In this document: piece after piece, positions 20,618 through 26,519 of the stretch
How the letters are laid out: the number at the start of each line of letters is the position of its first letter
Numbering within the stretch: position 1 is the stretch's first letter
Source of the DNA: Chromera velia
Taxonomy: Eukaryota > Sar > Chromeraceae
Direction of reading: 5' to 3'
DNA: 26,519 bases
Assembly (NCBI GenBank): GCA_018398765.1
Contig: JAHBMJ010000525.1
Location: 1 to 26,519, forward strand
Notes under the pieces: generated by a model
The model's input: only the letters and a program-made list of their open reading frames with translations
Database searches by the model: none
Told to the model about the DNA's origin: nothing
Translations under genes and position numbers: made by a program

Positions 20618-21062
20618 AGATGATTACAGATGATACATCATTAATAGTCTGATTCATTTTAGGCTAAAGTATGCTAGTAGGTATAGTGATTGAGTCTTTT
20701 TGTCAAATCCACAGACAAATTTAGAAATAAATATTGCATGTCATGCCCCATGGTTAGCCAGACTTTAAGTGGTGGCTCACCGGCTTTATTTGCCTCACTT
20801 CAATTCAATTGATGTAATTCAATAGTACGTAATACTACTATACGTATGTGTAATGTATATTGCTAAATAATATCATTGATATGCTAAAAATAATGTTGAA
20901 CTTGAACAATGTTGAACTTTCTGTTGAAAGTAAATGAATTGAACTATCAGTTGATTAGTTGAACCTAGAGTTGAACTTTGATTCGTTTTCTTCGCCTATA
21001 GTGAACTCAACGTTCCAAATAGCAACTTAGTTCGTCATACACTACTCTACTAGGAGGTAGTG

Positions 21063-22950
21063 TCATGGCTGCGGTTGGCTGACATTAGAAGGAGGATGTC
21101 GTTCCGGTAAAGAAATTCTGGGAGAAGCAGGGAGGGGGTCCAGGCGGGGAGACGGCTGCGGAGAGGCTGCTGCCTGAGATTCTGCGGGGGACACATCAAA
21201 CCTGTCGGGGGGGTCGTGGAAGGCACTCGGCAGATCCGTAGGATGAGCGAGCTCGACGTGGTAGAGAAAGTTCTTCTTCGTCAGAATGCCTTCTAGACGA
21301 CCGTGTCGTGTCAACAAAACGAAGCTGCACACCAAACATATTGATTTCCTCATGAAGACTCAACCACAGACTGCTGCATATGGGTCGATCATTTAGGGGC
21401 CTCTCAGCGAATAGTTTGCCTTGGGCTGCCGTGTGCTTGACTTGGCAGCCGCTGAAACGAGCACGCTGTTCGACACACCTTCAAAATGGAAAGAGGAAAA
21501 GAGCAAAAATGGAAAGAGAAACAGAGGAAAAATGCAAGAGAAGGAGAAAGAGAAAAGGGCGCATGTCACAAAGTGGCCACTATCCTATTCGTGGTTTTGC
21601 ACACGAAGATTTAAAGACCCTTTGGCAAGTTTTGGCTATCCGTTTCTTCCTCACACACCCAAACGAGTCGACTTTTCCTCATTCACCCCACCAATGAACG
21701 CATTCAAAAGGGGTCAGAGAGCACGCTCTCCTTGACTTGCCGACTGGAGTGCCGCACATCCCTTTCTCAACAAATTGTTACCTGTCTCTATCTCTTCTGA
21801 AAAGAGAACCGACGGACTGACTGACTGACCGCAGTCCCAGTTGAGTGAACAAATTGTACACCTGTACGAGAGGTGCCTCCGGAACTAACTGAAGAGGGTG
21901 GTCATCCACAATATCAGACAAGTCAATCACAAGAGGAGAGGCGCTGCGACTTCCAGACGGTGCGGGGAGTGCGTCTGTCCCTTCCTCTCTCTCTCTTTCC
22001 CTGCCATCCCCAGAAGAAGAGGAAGGAGAGGGAGAGGGACCCCCTGCCCCCCCCGCAGTCTCTACAGCATCAAGACCACGGAAGTAGCTGATACCAGTGT
22101 TCCCCCCTCCTCTCTGCCGATTTGTTTCCTGCATACCCCTTCTTGCAAATCTATTCGTTCCTGTTTGAGCGTCTGACGGTGTGACCTGTTGGTCGGGTGC
22201 CTGTTTTCTTCGAGAAAGCCTGGTCGAGATTGCACGACCAAGGTTGGATGCCTCTCCCAGAAGGAGACCCCCGTCCGCTGTCAACCCCCGTCTCCTTCCC
22301 GTCTCTTCTCCCGTGTCTTCATCAGGTCGCACTTCCCCTCCTGTTCGTGAAGGAGACGGCGGACGACGCAGAGAAGATTCAAAACCCGAAAAGCGAACGA
22401 CTGTGGAGTCGTCTGCTTCTGGATGTTTTCTCCTGGCCTCTCTGAGGGCCCTCTTCAGGTCTCGTGACCTCACAAACCCGAGAAGCATCAGGTCTCTCTG
22501 GGTTGTCACGAGAGGGAACCCGTGGAAGTCGTGCCTGGATACACGAAAGAGAGAGAGAGGGAGGGGGAAGGACATGCATGCACACATTCAGACTTGTCTA
22601 TGTCACAAACGGGACAGGCATGTAGGATGGATGGAACGAGAATGTCCAGATTTACCAAAAGAGACCTGAAATCAAAGCCCCACCAAAAGATCGATCAATC
22701 TCAGAAGCCTTTTGATCACTTTTCAAGTGTCTCATATGTGCCTCAAGTGCCATGCAGTCATCTGACCTCCTCAGTTTTCCTTCCAGAGAGCCCAGTGTGT
22801 TGCCCTCCAGAGGAATCACCGAGAGAGCCGTGTCCATAATGTCACAGGCACGTGCAGTGAAGGTCACCTCCGGCTGCATTTCTTTCTCGAGAAAGGGATA
22901 CCCCTGCAGAGGCATAAAGTCAAAGAGATGATCATACGGACGCACGTGCT

Positions 22951-22983
<33 letters not shown>

Positions 22984-22984
22984 G

Positions 22985-23015
<31 letters not shown>

Positions 23016-26000
23016 ATATATACAGAGAGAGAGAGAGGTTGCCGGATGCGAGTATTGATGCAAGTCCTGATTACATCCAATGAAGGAAGGTGAAGAAAAT
23101 GTGACGTTTCAGCATAGTGCCATACTCTCTGGGAAGGTTCAAGTGTTGACTGAAGCCCTTCCTTTTTGTGCTTTCGTCTCCCACTCATTCCGTCAAGGAC
23201 CACTCATGTCCATAAACTCCCGACCGTTAGATGTTCCTCTCTTGCATGCGATTGGGGTGGCAAAAGGATGAAGGGAGAAAAGCACTCTCTCTCGCAAGGC
23301 ACTCCCCCACCTTCAGTTTGATCATGCACTCTCTCAAGGCACTCACCCACCTTCAGTTTGATCATGCACTCTCTCAAGGCACTCACCCACCTTCAGTTTG
23401 ATCATGCACTCGTTGATACCCAAAATGAGGGCGTCTCCCACCCACTTCGCGATCATCACCGCGACCATGAAAGGGGCCACATACTCTAGTCCCCCCGTGA
23501 CTTCGAACATGATCACCACAAGCGCGATGGTCATTCGCGTCACTCCCCCGAGCATTGCAGCTGCACCCGCCATGGCGTAGATCCCCGGTTGGATGCACTT
23601 GTTGCACTTGGGGAAGAAGTGGAAGTTGGTCTCCAGCTTCTGCACCAGCAGCCCGATCAACCTTCCATACAGAGCGCCAACCTGAGAGGAACAAAAAGTA
23701 CAGAGGAGACGGAAAACCGTATCAATTTAGAATGGACAGGCGTGTATTGCACGGAGACCAAACCACGAGTGAGGATGTGAGACAGACTCGAAGAAGATGC
23801 ACAAAAAGGCAAAGAAGAAAGACAGGAACTTCGTAGCAGCTGACCACCATAGAGGGCACAAAGAGTCCGCACGGGAGAAAGAGGCCGATGGTGAACACTG
23901 TCTGGATGAACTTCAGACACGCACCCAAACCAATACGGATGAGAAGGTTTGCGTCAGTTCTGTAGTGCGCATCTGCGTATCTGCAGTCAAAAGAATTCTT
24001 GTTCGGATGTTGCATCAATCACTTTGGGTTGGTAGAACCTTTTGCAAATGTGTCGCTTCCTTCCTTTGAGGCCAAGATACATAAAGCATTGTGCAGCAAG
24101 AAATGGATGAGGTTTGCAATAGAAATCTTGCTTCTTTCCTTTTGTTTTATTAACTGAAGCTTAAGCGTTTCCGCAAAACAACATGCTGCTGTCCACAGCG
24201 TCCCTTTCTCTCTCTCCTCTCCTCTTCGCCTCTCTCATACACACTCATAGTGATAAAAAAAAACAGCAAGAATAAACAGTAAGATCAAACAACAGAAATC
24301 GAAAGGAAAGAAAGAAAAGAGACAGATAGACAGACAGGCAGGCAAGTAGGCAGAGAGGTAGGAGGGCAGGCAAACACCACACCCACTAACTCCCTCACTG
24401 ACTCCGGATCCGACTCATCCAGACAGAAGTCGAAAGGATCCGGGTTGTCGTCAGAGCAGTGAGAGAATAACTGTTGAAGGAGCCCTGCGTGCTCGGAGAT
24501 AGAGTCATGTACATAGAAACATGGAAATGAATACGACAGTAGTAGAGGAGTGCTGAGCACGTGCCTTCTCTTCAGGAGCACGACATGTGTTCGAGGCGTT
24601 GGGAGCAGTTGGGAGAAAAGCCAGGCGATTCCCCCAGAAGGGCACATACATGGATTCGCAAAGCAGGAGTGCATGGGAAGGTGTTGGCAGGAAAACTCTG
24701 CGTTCATCATATATTGGTTGTGTGCACATTAGAATGCGTTGGTTAGAGGGTAAACAGATGAAATGCAAACCGGCCTCTTCTTTGCCCTTCAGGTAAAGAG
24801 AGGTCCATGTACGCCTGTCAGGTGAGAAGAGTCGACTGACTGACCTTTGGAGGGAATTTTCATCAGCGGAAACAGAAAGTTGATTGAACAAGTGACCACT
24901 GCAACGACTGCGACCTCCATGATGGGATGTTTTCTGATGAACTCGAGTTGCGGCAATTTCTTTTTTGCGTGGAGCCATTGGATATTCAGGTAGATGAACG
25001 CCGACCCCAACAACCCCCCCAGAACGCCTATCAACGCAAAAAACACAAGCTCTGTCAGCTGCCAGGTTCTGCAAACAACACGCAAACAGACGGGCCACCA
25101 GATCACTATTTGGAGGATGGCAGGAAAAAAAAGAGATGTCTACTTAAGAATGGACAGACACACAGGCAAGCAAAGAAACGCAGGGAAATCAAGTAGCTCA
25201 CAAGCCGACACTTTTTCCCTTAGCCACCAATCCCCTTTTCGCCCTTCGAAACCGTTTTGGTTCTACGTATTGCACAAGAGACACACATTAAATTACACCA
25301 ACAGCCAGACCGACCCTTTCGGCTCCACATAGTCGATATCGAATACAGTCACAGACCCCCCTTCCGATTTTGCATCGAGTCCCTTCAGCACTAGGACCCC
25401 CACCACAGCGCAGAAGAAGCTCTTGTAAAGGGTCTTGGGAGGGAAGTAGGTGCAGAGTTCCTCCAGAGAAAAGAGAACTCCGCCAAGAGGAGCACCGAAC
25501 GCCACTGCGATGCCTGCATGATCAGAGGAACCACAAATCGAAAAACGATACAACACAGTGTGTGATGCCTGTGCGAAAAAGCAGGAAGTCTCAATATCGG
25601 AGGCACTCGGTATCTCCACAAGATCACACTCTGTACATGACTTTCTGCTCCGCTTCACGATATCGTCAGTCCTTCACCAAAAGACATCAACACCTTTTTC
25701 TGGATGGATACTTAAGACAGTAGAAGAAGAGATCTACTGAAGCCTCGCACGGACCTGCTGCAGCAGCCGCGGCGAGCAATTCCCTCTTCTTTGCTTCGTT
25801 GTCGTGATATTTCCTCGTCACTCGAGAAACCAGATTGGCCCAACAACAGGAGAGGTGCACCATCGGCCCCTCCTGACCGAGCGCGAGGCCACTGGCAACA
25901 GCCAGAACTAGACCGACACTCTTCACAATCAGAACCCACCCACCCAGAACACCCTGCAGGCATTGGCACATCCAATTTATGGGAATCGAATGAATGCATC

Positions 26001-26519
26001 AACAAACAAAGCAATGAATAGCCGGATGGACACAACTCCCCCTTTTCTTCTGAAGCTGTCATCTCACTCCTTTCGGTCTCGGTCAGCAAGGAGTCAGAGT
26101 CCCTCCCGACAATTCCACGGTCCTCTTACGAGACGAATGAGCTACGGCGGTCTCAACGAAAGGCCCAGCATGTGGGTATGAGGATGTGCCGGGCGGGATA
26201 ACTTCCAATGGGGATCTTGATCATGGCACAACGGGCGATGACGACGGCTGACCTTCATGACGAAGCCGCCAAGAATGACTTTCACTTCTGCTATGCCCCC
26301 CCCAGCTGCGGCCGGAGCGAGGGACCGACACAGAACTGCAGCCAGCACTGCCATCCCCCCCCCAATGACAACGAACATAGCGTAGTCCAAAAAGAAGCCC
26401 GAGCTTGTGGGGAGACGGGCGAGGGCGGACCATCCTTGCCAGTCTGTGGGCTCAAATTTGGACACAGGGATGTCGGGGTGGGGCAGCGTGTTCTGACATG
26501 AATTCAGTTCCAGGTCCAA
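21063..26519 (-). CDS. CLC-family chloride/proton antiporter with CBS domains (5' end missing)
   Basis: CLC proteins are dimeric membrane transporters or channels moving chloride or other anions; eukaryotic exchangers usually act on endomembranes. Ten minus-strand exons: 26253-26519 (true 5' border perhaps 26492), 25755-25953, 25315-25513, 24845-25068, 24391-24484, 23845-23980, 23391-23681, 22767-22903, 21830-22534, 21063-21324. All nine junctions agree in phase and give 837 residues plus stop; the N terminus lies beyond the window. Landmarks by residue of this fragment: GGGIAEVK (73-80, normally GSGIPE), GQEGP with the external gating Glu (115-119), [13 protein letters not shown] with the internal proton Glu (162-174), GLFVPSM (366-372), and the pore-helix block with [22 protein letters not shown]1 spans about 471-548 and CBS2 about 717-775, with a disordered linker of about 165 residues between. 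Both glutamates being present predicts an anion/proton exchanger rather than a channel. The C-terminal tail is Pro/Ser-rich. Confidence 0.95.
21818..21829 (-). repeat. GTCA tandem repeat at a CLC 5' splice site
   Basis: After exon 21830-22534 the minus strand reads GTCAGTCAGTCAGTC, giving donors in steps of four bases. Only the first (GT at 21829) keeps the frame into the last exon, where CBS2 resumes as RFVLLTRHG. Confidence 0.85.
22952..23038 (+). repeat. (CA)n-(TA)n-(GA)n microsatellite in CLC intron
   Basis: CA units pass into TATA/TGTA units and then GA units within the CLC intron 22904-23390. The minus-strand frame across it (22652-23203) reads the repeat as Tyr/Ile and Cys/Val runs and is coding only in the exon 22767-22903. 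Confidence 0.95.
23296..23410 (-). repeat. 40-bp tandem repeat, three copies, spanning an exon end and its donor
   Basis: Two full copies (23296-23335, 23336-23375) and a partial third (23376-23410) of a 40-bp unit cover the 3' end of CLC exon 23391-23681 and its 5' splice site. On the minus strand each copy reads CATGATCAAACTGAAG followed by GTGGGTGAG (GTGGGGGAG in the copy farthest from the exon), so three donors lie 40 bp apart at 23390, 23350 and 23310. Only the first keeps the next exon in frame, as 40 and 80 are not multiples of three. Confidence 0.9.
24833..24844 (-). repeat. GTCA tandem repeat at a CLC 5' splice site
   Basis: After exon 24845-25068 the minus strand reads GTCAGTCAGTCG. 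The first register (GT at 24844) joins in phase with exon 24391-24484. This is the third donor in the window with repeated GTCA. Confidence 0.8.

Larger units (their letters stand above)
19190..21062. other. Convergent intergenic region with AT-rich DNA and inverted-repeat element
   Basis: The region lies between the 3' ends of the LRR gene (+) and the CLC gene (-). It begins with two GGTGACCAG words, then AT-rich DNA with a TATATAAATA hairpin (19392-19407), an inverted-repeat element (19813-20617), and further AT-rich sequence to 21062. No exon was supported outside the element. A poorly supported frame of 105 codons inside the element is discussed there. Confidence 0.65.

Noticed and set aside
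23296-23410. CRISPR-like direct repeats
   Set aside because: The 40-bp copies are strictly tandem without spacers and overlap an exon border in a eukaryotic gene.
1-26519. tRNA and rRNA genes
   Set aside because: No stretch with paired acceptor stem and T-loop consensus was found by eye; a covariance-model scan would be decisive.

Overview
The window looks like nuclear DNA from an intron-rich, unicellular eukaryote. Four multi-exon genes could be reconstructed by hand, with exon phases that agree across 22 introns. The mix suggests an alga or algal-derived protist: an oxygen-dependent protoporphyrinogen oxidase (PPOX), a CLC-type anion transporter with CBS domains, a long ribonuclease-inhibitor-like LRR protein, dense microsatellites in introns, and many TGCATGCA words. 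A chromerid alveolate such as Chromera velia would fit, but this is inference; nothing in the window proves the species. There are no bacterial-style operons, ribosome binding sites or CRISPR arrays.

Layout. 1-1380: AT-rich DNA with a degenerate TCAC tandem array inside an inverted repeat. 1418-2618: a tentative three-exon gene of 91 codons behind a TATA-like box. 2619-5988: no convincing gene; a 69-76 bp minisatellite, CA/GT/GA microsatellites, pyrimidine tracts and a palindrome cluster. 5989-8349 (+): a secreted, probably helical, unknown protein of 311 aa in three exons. 8350-10133: a convergent intergenic region with an AT-rich island and TAAAATCC-type repeats. 10134-13444 (-): PPOX, five supported exons plus a tentative last one. 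13445-14228: a divergent promoter region rich in TGCATGCA/GCATGCA words. 14229-19189 (+): an LRR protein of about 970 aa, with small phase-1 exons at the front and one 2.4-kb exon that carries a frame break. 19190-21062: a second convergent AT-rich island holding an element of about 800 bp with 48-49 bp terminal inverted repeats. 21063-26519 (-): ten exons of a CLC transporter, complete at the C terminus and cut at the N terminus by the window edge.

The genes do not form an obvious pathway. The most informative pattern is shared by all of them: 5' splice sites read GT-N-N-G in all 22 introns counted, with C (not A or G) the commonest base at +3, and 3' sites read GCAG in 19 of 22. Several donors sit in tandem repeats (GTCA units, or a 40-bp unit that copies exon end plus donor three times). 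Other points of interest are the altered anion-selectivity motif of the CLC protein (GGGIAE for GSGIPE), an internal duplication in the secreted protein, two inverted-repeat elements, and an excess of the palindrome TGCATGCA.
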